16,571 bases of DNA from Clostridiales bacterium. GTDB lineage: Bacteria > Bacillota > Clostridia > Oscillospirales > Oscillospiraceae. Made by a program: the position numbers and the translations under genes. The stretch is from the NCBI GenBank assembly GCA_003522945.1, contig DPHR01000151.1, positions 1-16,571 on the forward strand, in the 5' to 3' direction. Shown here in pieces: positions 1 to 5,540 of this stretch (positions are counted from its first letter, which is position 1; every line of letters starts with the position of its first letter). The notes beneath the pieces are model-generated. The model saw only the letters and a list, made by a program, of their open reading frames with translations, was not told where the DNA came from and ran no database searches.

Positions 1-661
1 AGTCATCGCCGGGATCGGCGGGAACGACACGCTCGCCGCGGCAAACGCCGCGCGGCGCGCCGAACGGCTCGGGGCGGACGCGCTTCTGCTTACAACGCCT
101 TACTACAACAAAGCAAACTCCGAAGGGATCGTCCGGCACTTTGCCTACGTCGCGGAGCATTCCGAGCTGCCGCTCATCGTTTACAACGTCCCCGGCCGGA
201 CCGGCGTATCCTGTACACCGGAGCACTACGCGCGTCTGGCGGAGATACCGCGCATCAACGGCGTAAAGGAAGCCTCTGGTGACATTTCTCTTGTCTCCCG
301 AACGAGGCATCTCTGCGGCGATGCGCTGAACATCTGGAGCGGAAATGACGACCAGACGCTGCCCATGCTTGCGCTCGGAGCAAAGGGCGTGATCTCGGTA
401 GCGTCAAACATCGTGCCGCAGGTCATGGCGACGCTCTGCGCCGCAGCGCTCAGCGGTGATTTTTTCACCGCCCGCGCCATCCACGAGGCGTACGCCGGAC
501 TTTTCGACGCACTCTTTTACGAGGTCAATCCCATCCCGGTAAAAACCGCGATGCAGATGCTCGGCTGGGATTCCGGCCGGCTTCGTCTGCCGCTCTGCCC
601 GATGGCGGAGGGGAACGCCGCAAAACTGCAAAACTGTTTGGAGAGCTTGCAGCTTCTCTGA
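1..661 (+). CDS. dapA: 4-hydroxy-tetrahydrodipicolinate synthase, 3' part (5' end outside window)
   Basis: Condenses pyruvate with aspartate-semialdehyde in the cytoplasm, the first committed step of the lysine/diaminopimelate branch that feeds peptidoglycan and, in spore formers, dipicolinate. The open frame enters at base 2 and ends at TGA 659-661, so about 219 C-terminal residues are visible. Seen directly: GIGGNDT near the window start, TTPYYNK, YNVPGRTG (its Tyr is the family's proton-relay residue) and VKEASGD, whose Lys forms the Schiff base with pyruvate. These are in the usual order and spacing of the TIM barrel. The missing part is the first quarter of the protein. The next gene starts 29 bases downstream on the same strand, so co-transcription is possible, although a weak terminator-like hairpin overlaps the dapA stop. 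Confidence 0.95.
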   Translation, partial: VIAGIGGNDTLAAANAARRAERLGADALLLTTPYYNKANSEGIVRHFAYVAEHSELPLIVYNVPGRTGVSCTPEHYARLAEIPRINGVKEASGDISLVSRTRHLCGDALNIWSGNDDQTLPMLALGAKGVISVASNIVPQVMATLCAAALSGDFFTARAIHEAYAGLFDALFYEVNPIPVKTAMQMLGWDSGRLRLPLCPMAEGNAAKLQNCLESLQLL

Positions 662-667
662 TTTTTT
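641..667 (+). terminator. Weak terminator-like hairpin at the dapA stop
   Basis: GAGAGC (641-646) can pair with GCTTCTC (652-658), leaving one bulged T and a 5-base loop. Three bases later comes a run of six T (662-667). The stem is short and imperfect and overlaps the last codons of dapA, so it may only attenuate read-through into the next gene, or may be chance. Confidence 0.3.
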
Positions 668-690
668 AGATTACGAAAGCGAGTGTACCC

Positions 691-1926
691 ATGAAGCGAG
701 TATTATCCCTGCTGCTGACCGCCGTTCTTCTTTCCGCGCTGTGTCTGCCGGCCCGTGCCGACGGTGAGGAAGAACCCAACCGGCGCGTATCCGAATACTG
801 CGAGGCCGCCTCAATGTCCGACTATCGCGAGCTCTTCCGCGACGCGGAAAGCGGCGGGATGGACAGAGACATGACGCGCGCGATACTCGCCGGTATTCTC
901 TATAACATTTTCGGCAGCGCGGAGGACGCGGAAACGATCCCCTCGGACGTGGACGCTTCCCAGTGGTACGCCGCCGGAACGGCGTGGGCGCTGAAGAAAA
1001 ACATCATCCCGAACGACGGAAACGGTACATTCAGCCCCGATATGCCGATCACGCGCGAGGCATTTCTCATCACGCTCTACCGCTGCGCTAACGCCTACGG
1101 CGTGTCTCTCCCCGCGATCAACGCCTGGTACTCGTTCCTCGACGGCGGGCTGATGACACCGGAGGCGCAGACCGCCGCCTTCACCATCCAGCGCGCCGGT
1201 GTGATGATCGAGGATACGGACGGATACTTCCACTATCGCGACGCCGTGCCGCTCGCCGATGGCGAGGAGATCATCCTCCGCTTTCTCGGCTCCCAGCGGG
1301 ATATCCTGACCGCGCTCCCCGTCTCCACCGTTGCGGAGAGCGAGCCGGTATCGGACGATTGGTTTAACGATGTGTGCTTCATCGGCCATTCGCAGATCGT
1401 CGGCATGCAGAAATACTCCGGCCTATTCGGTCCGGATTACTACGCCGTCGTCGGCCACACGGCTCAGGCCGTTGTAGATTACGAATTCTATGAGCTGCCC
1501 GATGGACGATACGGCACGCTCAGCGACGCGCTGCACGCCAAGTCCTACGAAAAAGTTTACATAATGCTCGGTATCAACGACAGCTCGCTGCGTGACGACC
1601 GTGTGGAACGGTTCATGAACCCCATGCGGACGATCCTCGATCTTGTAAAAGAAACGCAGCCGGGCGCGAAGATCTATCTTCTCTCGCTCGTTCCCGTCGG
1701 GCGCTACACACCAATGAACGAGCTTTACAATCCTGACAGTACGGTGTTTTATTCCCAGCTCGTCAAAACGCTCTCCCGTGAATATGACACGGAATACATT
1801 GATCTTTTCCGCATGATGTGCGACAAGGCCGGATATTTTCTCAACAGCTTCAACTCCGGCGACGGAATCCACATCCAGTCGGACCGGTATCCGGAGATCG
1901 TAGAATACCTGAAACGGCACACATAA
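691..1926 (+). CDS. Secreted SLH-domain protein with SGNH/GDSL-type hydrolase domain
   Basis: Predicted surface protein of 411 aa. It begins with a typical signal peptide (MKRVLSLLLTAVLLSALCLP, likely cut after ARA at about residue 23). Residues about 86-137 read as an S-layer homology repeat (DVDASQWYAAGTAWALKKN, then TFSPDMPITREAF); the stretches before (about 50-75) and after (about 138-205) look like degenerate repeats. SLH domains bind secondary cell-wall polymers and would anchor the protein outside the cell. The C-terminal half is an SGNH hydrolase fold: block I FIGHS (Ser234), block III LGIND (Asn296) and block V DGIH (Asp391, His394). The Asp of the usual GDS is His233 here. The likely activity is ester hydrolysis on a wall or extracellular glycan; the substrate is unknown. 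The start follows dapA by 29 bases with only a weak ribosome binding site. The stop is four bases before a strong terminator. Confidence 0.85.
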   Translation: MKRVLSLLLTAVLLSALCLPARADGEEEPNRRVSEYCEAASMSDYRELFRDAESGGMDRDMTRAILAGILYNIFGSAEDAETIPSDVDASQWYAAGTAWALKKNIIPNDGNGTFSPDMPITREAFLITLYRCANAYGVSLPAINAWYSFLDGGLMTPEAQTAAFTIQRAGVMIEDTDGYFHYRDAVPLADGEEIILRFLGSQRDILTALPVSTVAESEPVSDDWFNDVCFIGHSQIVGMQKYSGLFGPDYYAVVGHTAQAVVDYEFYELPDGRYGTLSDALHAKSYEKVYIMLGINDSSLRDDRVERFMNPMRTILDLVKETQPGAKIYLLSLVPVGRYTPMNELYNPDSTVFYSQLVKTLSREYDTEYIDLFRMMCDKAGYFLNSFNSGDGIHIQSDRYPEIVEYLKRHT

Positions 1927-1929
1927 GCC

Positions 1930-1963
1930 AAAACCCCGACTGTCCGCAGACAGTCGGGGTTTT
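1930..1963. terminator. Bidirectional intrinsic terminator between convergent genes
   Basis: A perfect 15-bp inverted repeat: AAAACCCCGACTGTC (1930-1944), loop CGCA (1945-1948), GACAGTCGGGGTTTT (1949-1963). It is GC-rich in the stem, with an A run on one side and a T run on the other, so it can stop transcription in both directions. It lies between the stop of the SLH/SGNH gene (1926) and the stop of yebC (1979), which face each other. Confidence 0.93.
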
Positions 1964-1978
1964 GTTATATGGCGGGAA

Positions 1979-2713
1979 TTACTCTTCGTTCTCCCAGTTG
2001 TGCCAGACGTTCTGAACATCCTCGTTATCGTCGAACATCTCGAGCATCTTGGACATGTTCTTGATATCGCCCTCGTCGGTGAGGGTGATGTAGTTCTGCG
2101 GAACCATTTCCACCTGCGCGGAGAGCAGACGGTACTTGGCGGAGAGCGCCTCGGCGACGGCGGCAACATCGTCCGGCTGGGTATAGACCGTGAAGATGCC
2201 CTCTTCCGCTTCGAGATCGTCCGCGCCGGCCTCCAGCGCCGATTCAAAAACGGCTTCCTCGTCAAGATCCTCGTCCTCGTTATCGATCACGATGACGCCC
2301 TTCTTATCGAACGACCACGAAACGCAGCCGGCGGCACCCATGTTTCCGCCGTACTTGTCAAAGTAATGGCGAACATCGGACGCGGTGCGGTTGCGGTTAT
2401 CGGTCATGGCGTCCACAATGATGGCGACGCCGGAGGGGCCGTAGCCTTCGTAGGTAACTCTTTCGTAGTTATCGGTCGCGCCGCTGCCGAGCGCCTTTTC
2501 AATGGTGCGCTTGATGTTGTCGTTCGGCATATTGGTCGCCTTCGCCTTGGCGATGACCGCCGCGAGACGGGAGTTGTTCGCCGGATCGCCGCTTCCGCCT
2601 TCCTTAACGGCAACGATCATTTCACGGGCGATCTTGGTGAACGCCTGTGCGCGCTTGGCGTCCTGGGCGCCTTTGGTTTTCTGTATGTTATGCCACTTGG
2701 AATGTCCGGACAT
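1979..2713 (-). CDS. yebC: YebC/PmpR (TACO1) family protein
   Basis: A 244-aa protein of normal family length. The N-terminus MSGHSKWHNIQKTKGAQDAK is the family signature, followed by AQAFTKIAREM and the conserved NMPNDNIKR. The central part carries YEGYGPSGVAIIVDAMTDNR and the acidic C-terminal domain ends in NVWHNWENEE. The family is usually annotated as a transcriptional regulator; work on mitochondrial TACO1 and bacterial relatives points to a role in translation, helping ribosomes over difficult sequences such as proline runs. Which applies here cannot be read from sequence. The start is clear: GGGGGA (2722-2727) lies 8 bases before ATG. It is the first gene of its own transcript, with a near-consensus promoter 37 bases upstream, and it ends at the shared terminator. 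Confidence 0.95.
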   Translation of the reverse strand: MSGHSKWHNIQKTKGAQDAKRAQAFTKIAREMIVAVKEGGSGDPANNSRLAAVIAKAKATNMPNDNIKRTIEKALGSGATDNYERVTYEGYGPSGVAIIVDAMTDNRNRTASDVRHYFDKYGGNMGAAGCVSWSFDKKGVIVIDNEDEDLDEEAVFESALEAGADDLEAEEGIFTVYTQPDDVAAVAEALSAKYRLLSAQVEMVPQNYITLTDEGDIKNMSKMLEMFDDNEDVQNVWHNWENEE

Positions 2714-2749
2714 GCTGTAATTCCCCCAAACAAAAATACGTTTAAAGAA

Positions 2750-2778
2750 ATTATAGCACTTTCGTTGCCGGATGACAA
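2750..2778 (-). promoter_or_regulatory. SigA-type promoter of yebC
   Basis: On the minus strand, -35 TTGTCA (2773-2778) and -10 TATAAT (2750-2755) are separated by exactly 17 bases, one mismatch from the consensus. Transcription would start near 2743 and leave a leader of about 30 bases. The -35 box begins 10 bases after the stop of the SipL-like gene. I see no terminator between the two genes, so read-through from upstream could add to this promoter. Confidence 0.88.
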
Positions 2779-2787
2779 GGGGGTTCC

Positions 2788-4293
2788 TTATCTCCCGTGC
2801 GGAATAAGGATCAGATCCCCCGGGTTCACCGGCCCGGGATTAGCCGATTCGATCAGCTCGCGCGTAGAGCCGAATTTCTTTGCGACCGTCCAGAGCGATT
2901 CCTCGCCGAGCCGGATCACGATCAGGGACGGACGCTCGGTCTCGTCCGCGGTCTCCCGTTCCTCCAGTTCCATTTGACTCACATAGTTGAGCTCGGAAAC
3001 GTCCGCCGCGTCGAGTGAGAGTTCGACCGGGCAGCGCAGCTCCACAGCTCCGTCTCCGGCGGCGGCGTACACCTCGCCGAAGCGTGCTGTTTCCGGCAGC
3101 GTCATCCCGGTTGTCCCGCCGCCCTCAAACGTGAGCGTGAGAACACGGCTCATGGACGAGAGACTGCCGCGCTGGGTGCGGTAGAGCACGCGGACGCAGA
3201 TGTTTTCCGAAGCGCCGTTCTCCGTCCGGACAGGAAACGCCGCCGTCACGCGGGTATACACGATCTCCTTCGGGGAATCCGGTGCTTCCAGCGTCTCACG
3301 CACCGACTGCCGAAGGATCGACGCTCGCGCCGTATTCAGCGTGCGGATGACGTCTGTTTTCAGGCGGCAGGCGTTTTTGAGACTGTAGGCGTCCGCGATA
3401 TACCGGATCTCCGTTTCGCTGCGGCAGAGCGTCTGCGCGCACAGGTGCAGCTCCAAATGCAGCGAGGTTATGCCGTTGCTGCCGGAGAGCGGTTCCAGAT
3501 AGCACCCGCCGGAGGTCAATATCACGGTGGAAAGCTCCGCTTTTCCGTTCGCTATGTCAAGGATCTGGGAGAATGGGATGCGAAAGCTCTGCTGCTGCGG
3601 CGCATCGTCTCCGGCCGTCAGATACAGCGTATCGAGCCGAACCGTTCCCTGCAATATCATCTTTCCGCCGACCTGCTTGAGCTCTTCCACGGTCTCCGTA
3701 TGCGAATAGCAGAGCAGTTTTTCCATCGGCGGGCATCCGGCGGGAAGCTCTGCCTCGTCGGATACAAGAAAGCTCTTCTCCTCGATGCCGGAGAGAAAGC
3801 TGACCGTCTTTGTGTCGGTCAGCGTATAAAGTCCCGGCGTCGGCTCCGCCTCTGTCGGGAGCTCCGCCGTCACGCTGCGATACGCCGCGACCGCGGCACA
3901 GACCCCGACGCGAAACTGGATCTTCCGCGGGTTCAAAAGCCTGGCGTCCGCCGACGATACGCAGAGATTCGCGGCAAGTATATCGGTATCCTCCGTGCCG
4001 TCTGCCTCCGCGGAAAAGCTGACCGGAAGCTCCGCGTCGATCCTTTGCAGCCGCTCCGAATCCTCGCCGATATAGAGAACCGTTCCGCGGATACTTCCCT
4101 CGATCCGGATGCTCCCCTGCAGCAGCGTTTTGGAGCGCAGATACACCGCGGCATCCACGTCCAGAATACGGGCGATGTCCGGCAGCGTATCGGAAACGAC
4201 CGTTTCGAGCGTCTCCTCGCGGCTGAGTGTATCGGAATAAACAGGAGTACAGTATTGAATGGCTTCCCGTTTCAGATTGACTTCCATAGACAT
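2788..4293 (-). CDS. DUF3794 (SPOCS) and LysM spore morphogenetic protein, SipL-like
   Basis: A 501-aa protein without signal peptide. Residues about 35-130 and 200-300 are related DUF3794/SPOCS segments: LLQGSIRIEGSIRGTVLYIG at 57-76 resembles LQGTVRLDTLYLTAG further on (224-238). A third, weaker one spans about 350-435. Residues about 454-501 form a LysM domain (VIRLGEESLWTVAKKFGS, NPGDLILIP). This is the layout of Clostridioides difficile SipL, the functional counterpart of SpoVID, whose LysM domain binds SpoIVA and holds the coat on the forespore outer membrane in the mother cell. A SpoVM-like gene lies 53 bases upstream and a SigE-like promoter fills that gap, both fitting the role. AAGGAG (4298-4303) is 4 bases from the first ATG and 10 from an in-frame ATG two codons later (4287), so the start could be either. 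Other DUF3794 paralogues exist in Clostridia, so the exact orthology is inferred. Confidence 0.8.
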   Translation of the reverse strand: MSMEVNLKREAIQYCTPVYSDTLSREETLETVVSDTLPDIARILDVDAAVYLRSKTLLQGSIRIEGSIRGTVLYIGEDSERLQRIDAELPVSFSAEADGTEDTDILAANLCVSSADARLLNPRKIQFRVGVCAAVAAYRSVTAELPTEAEPTPGLYTLTDTKTVSFLSGIEEKSFLVSDEAELPAGCPPMEKLLCYSHTETVEELKQVGGKMILQGTVRLDTLYLTAGDDAPQQQSFRIPFSQILDIANGKAELSTVILTSGGCYLEPLSGSNGITSLHLELHLCAQTLCRSETEIRYIADAYSLKNACRLKTDVIRTLNTARASILRQSVRETLEAPDSPKEIVYTRVTAAFPVRTENGASENICVRVLYRTQRGSLSSMSRVLTLTFEGGGTTGMTLPETARFGEVYAAAGDGAVELRCPVELSLDAADVSELNYVSQMELEERETADETERPSLIVIRLGEESLWTVAKKFGSTRELIESANPGPVNPGDLILIPHGR

Positions 4294-4318
4294 TCCTCTC
4301 CTTGTCCGTTTTCAATAT

Positions 4319-4346
4319 ACCGTATGAGGAACGCCCGAAAAATATG
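4319..4346 (-). promoter_or_regulatory. SigE-like promoter of the SipL-like gene
   Basis: On the minus strand, CATATT (4341-4346) is followed after 14 bases by CATACGGT (4319-4326). The Bacillus SigE consensus is roughly MATATT, 13-15 bases, CATACANT; here the -35 core is complete and the -10 has one mismatch (G for A). The -35 directly follows the spoVM stop codon. The start would fall near 4312, leaving a leader of about 20 bases with AAGGAG just before the coding region. SigE is the early mother-cell sigma factor, which drives sipL in C. difficile. The match is by eye. Confidence 0.65.
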
Positions 4347-4412
4347 TCACAGCTTCGAAAGCATCCGATACAAAAATCCCGGAAGCCGGATATAAATGAC
4401 CTTCATATACAT
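4347..4412 (-). CDS. spoVM: SpoVM-like amphipathic spore morphogenesis peptide
   Basis: A 21-codon gene. From its second Met the peptide reads MKVIYIRLPGFL then YRMLSKL. B. subtilis SpoVM begins MKFYTIKLPKFL; Met, Lys, Ile, Leu, Pro9, Phe and Leu fall at identical positions, with Arg for Lys7. In B. subtilis SpoVM is a 26-residue amphipathic helix that lies on the convex forespore membrane, Pro9 being needed for that, and recruits SpoIVA. The peptide here alternates hydrophobic residues with four basic ones (Lys, Arg, Arg, Lys) and no acidic ones. GAGGAGG (4420-4426) lies 7 bases before the first ATG and 13 before the second, so a Met-Tyr extension is probable. Position supports it: B. subtilis spoVM also follows the prpC-prkC-rsgA block, and a SipL-like gene follows here. 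It is a few residues shorter than the Bacillus peptide. Confidence 0.83.
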   Translation of the reverse strand: MYMKVIYIRLPGFLYRMLSKL

Positions 4413-4419
4413 ATACGAT

Positions 4420-4426
4420 CCTCCTC
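4420..4426 (-). promoter_or_regulatory. Ribosome binding site of spoVM, overlapping upstream stop
   Basis: GAGGAGG on the minus strand, 7 bases before the spoVM ATG at 4412. It shares two bases with the TGA stop (4425-4427) of the small membrane gene, so translation of the two is probably coupled. It is the strongest Shine-Dalgarno match in this part of the window and is good evidence that the tiny spoVM gene is translated. Confidence 0.85.
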
Positions 4427-4586
4427 AACAGCAATTTCGATTGATACATATGCCGACGCCGATCAGACACGCGCCGAGCAAAAACCACCAGAAACCCTCC
4501 GGCAGGATCTGTGAGAGCAGGACGATGACCCCCACCGTTACGATGATCCACCCTACCGGTTTTTTTCGCCGATTTCCGCGCCGCAT
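4425..4586 (-). CDS. Small two-helix membrane protein in the spore module (unknown)
   Basis: A 53-aa protein that I do not recognise as a named family. A basic start (MRRGNRRKKPVG) leads into hydrophobic helix 1 (WIIVTVGVIVLLSQIL, about 13-28), a short turn with Pro-Glu-Gly, then helix 2 (FWWFLLGACLIGVGIC, about 32-47) and a tail ending in Asn-Cys-Cys. The positive-inside rule suggests the N-terminus is cytoplasmic and the protein is a hairpin in the membrane. ATG 4586 is chosen because GGGGGA (4593-4598) lies 6 bases upstream; an in-frame GTG at 4607 would add seven residues but sits inside the hairpin stem. It lies 61 bases after rsgA and its stop overlaps the spoVM ribosome binding site. 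That coupling suggests a role near SpoVM at the forespore or mother-cell membrane, but this is inference. Confidence 0.72.
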   Translation of the reverse strand: MRRGNRRKKPVGWIIVTVGVIVLLSQILPEGFWWFLLGACLIGVGICINRNCC

Positions 4587-4591
4587 AAACA

Positions 4592-4638
4592 GTCCCCCGA
4601 TGCGCACCTTGTTTATTACATAGTACGCACCGGGGGAC
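4592..4638 (-). promoter_or_regulatory. Long RNA hairpin covering the ribosome binding site of the small membrane gene
   Basis: In minus-strand RNA, GUCCCCCGGUGCGUACU (4638-4622) pairs without interruption with GGUGCGCAUCGGGGGAC (4608-4592), 17 bp including three G-U pairs, around an A/U-rich loop of 13 bases. The three G-U pairs would be A/C mismatches in plus-strand RNA, so the structure belongs to the minus-strand transcript. The 3' arm contains the GGGGGA that serves ATG 4586. It would hide that site in transcripts running through from rsgA. Only UGUUUAU follows, so it is at best a weak terminator. Confidence 0.75.
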
Positions 4639-4647
4639 CATATGTTC

Positions 4648-5535
4648 TTATTCCGTTTGGCGGACTTCCCAGTCCTTTTTCCGGTTCGCCTGCTCCCACA
4701 GACGGCGGTAGGAGTCGAGCCGCGAGGGATGAATCGCCCCCTCGTCCGCCGCGGCGTTCACGGCGCAGTCGGGCTCGTTCCGATGCGTGCAGTCCGTGAA
4801 CCGGCACGCCCCGAGATACGGCTCAAACTCCGGAAAGCAATATTGCAGCTCTGCCGGGCGGATGGATTCCATCTGCTCGATATCAAAGGAGCCAAAGCCC
4901 GGCGTATCGGCGACGTACCCGCCGTTCGGCAGAGCAAAAAGCTCCACGTGGCGCGTCGTGTGGCGGCCGCGGCCGAGCTTCTGGCTCACCTCGCCGGTAA
5001 GCAGGGAAAGCTCCGGCGAAAGCGCGTTCAAAAGGCTGGATTTTCCGACGCCGGAGTTGCCCGTAAATGCACAGACTCTTCCGGCAAGCCGCTCGGAAAG
5101 CTCCGGGAGCCCCTCGCCGGTGACGGCACTCGTACGCAGCACGGGGATGCCTGAGGCGGAGTAAATGGAGAAAAGCTCGTCGCCGGAATTGAGATCGGCC
5201 TTATTGATGCAGAGAAGAAAGTCGCAGGAATGATGTGCCGCGAGCGCGGATACGCGGTCGATAAGGAACGGGTCCGTGACCGGATTGACCGCCGCAGCGA
5301 GCATCACCATGAGATCGATGTTGGCGACAGCCGGACGAATGAAATAATTCCGCCGCGGGAGAATCTCCCGCACACTGCCAGTGCCGTCCGATGACACATC
5401 CAGACGCACACGGTCGCCGACGAGCGGGCTCGTTCCGTCGAGACGGAACTTTCCCCGGGCGCGGCAGGTGACGAGCTCCGCGCCGGTATCGACATAGTAG
5501 TAGCCGCTCAACGCCTTGATGATCCGTCCTTCCAT
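4648..5535 (-). CDS. rsgA: Ribosome small subunit-dependent GTPase RsgA
   Basis: A 295-aa circularly permuted GTPase that acts late in 30S subunit maturation in the cytoplasm. An N-terminal OB-fold (MEGRIIKALSGYYYV) is followed by the GTPase motifs in permuted order: NKAD (G4, about 111-114), GNSGVGKS (P-loop, 159-166), the HTTRH switch (G2), DTPGF (G3, 210-214). The C-terminal zinc knuckle has Cys244, Cys249, His251 and Cys257. All key residues are present. ATG 5535 is preferred because RsgA proteins start at this point; a GTG at 5544 would overlap the prkC stop by four bases and add three residues. There is no strong Shine-Dalgarno, so translation is probably coupled to prkC. The B. subtilis orthologue CpgA is a reported PrkC substrate, which fits the gene order. 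Confidence 0.96.
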   Translation of the reverse strand: MEGRIIKALSGYYYVDTGAELVTCRARGKFRLDGTSPLVGDRVRLDVSSDGTGSVREILPRRNYFIRPAVANIDLMVMLAAAVNPVTDPFLIDRVSALAAHHSCDFLLCINKADLNSGDELFSIYSASGIPVLRTSAVTGEGLPELSERLAGRVCAFTGNSGVGKSSLLNALSPELSLLTGEVSQKLGRGRHTTRHVELFALPNGGYVADTPGFGSFDIEQMESIRPAELQYCFPEFEPYLGACRFTDCTHRNEPDCAVNAAADEGAIHPSRLDSYRRLWEQANRKKDWEVRQTE

Positions 5536-5540
5536 GCGCG

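Noticed and set aside
4425..4607. Longer 60-aa form of the small membrane protein from GTG 4607
   Set aside because: The GTG lies in the hairpin stem and has no suitable ribosome binding site of its own, whereas ATG 4586 has GGGGGA at 6 bases.
4637..4664. Possible SigE or SigK -10 (CATATGGT, 4637-4644) before the small membrane gene
   Set aside because: A start there would fall inside the hairpin and expose the ribosome binding site, which is attractive, but no -35 resembling ATATT or AC is found at the right distance (TCCGCC at 4659-4664), so it is not called.
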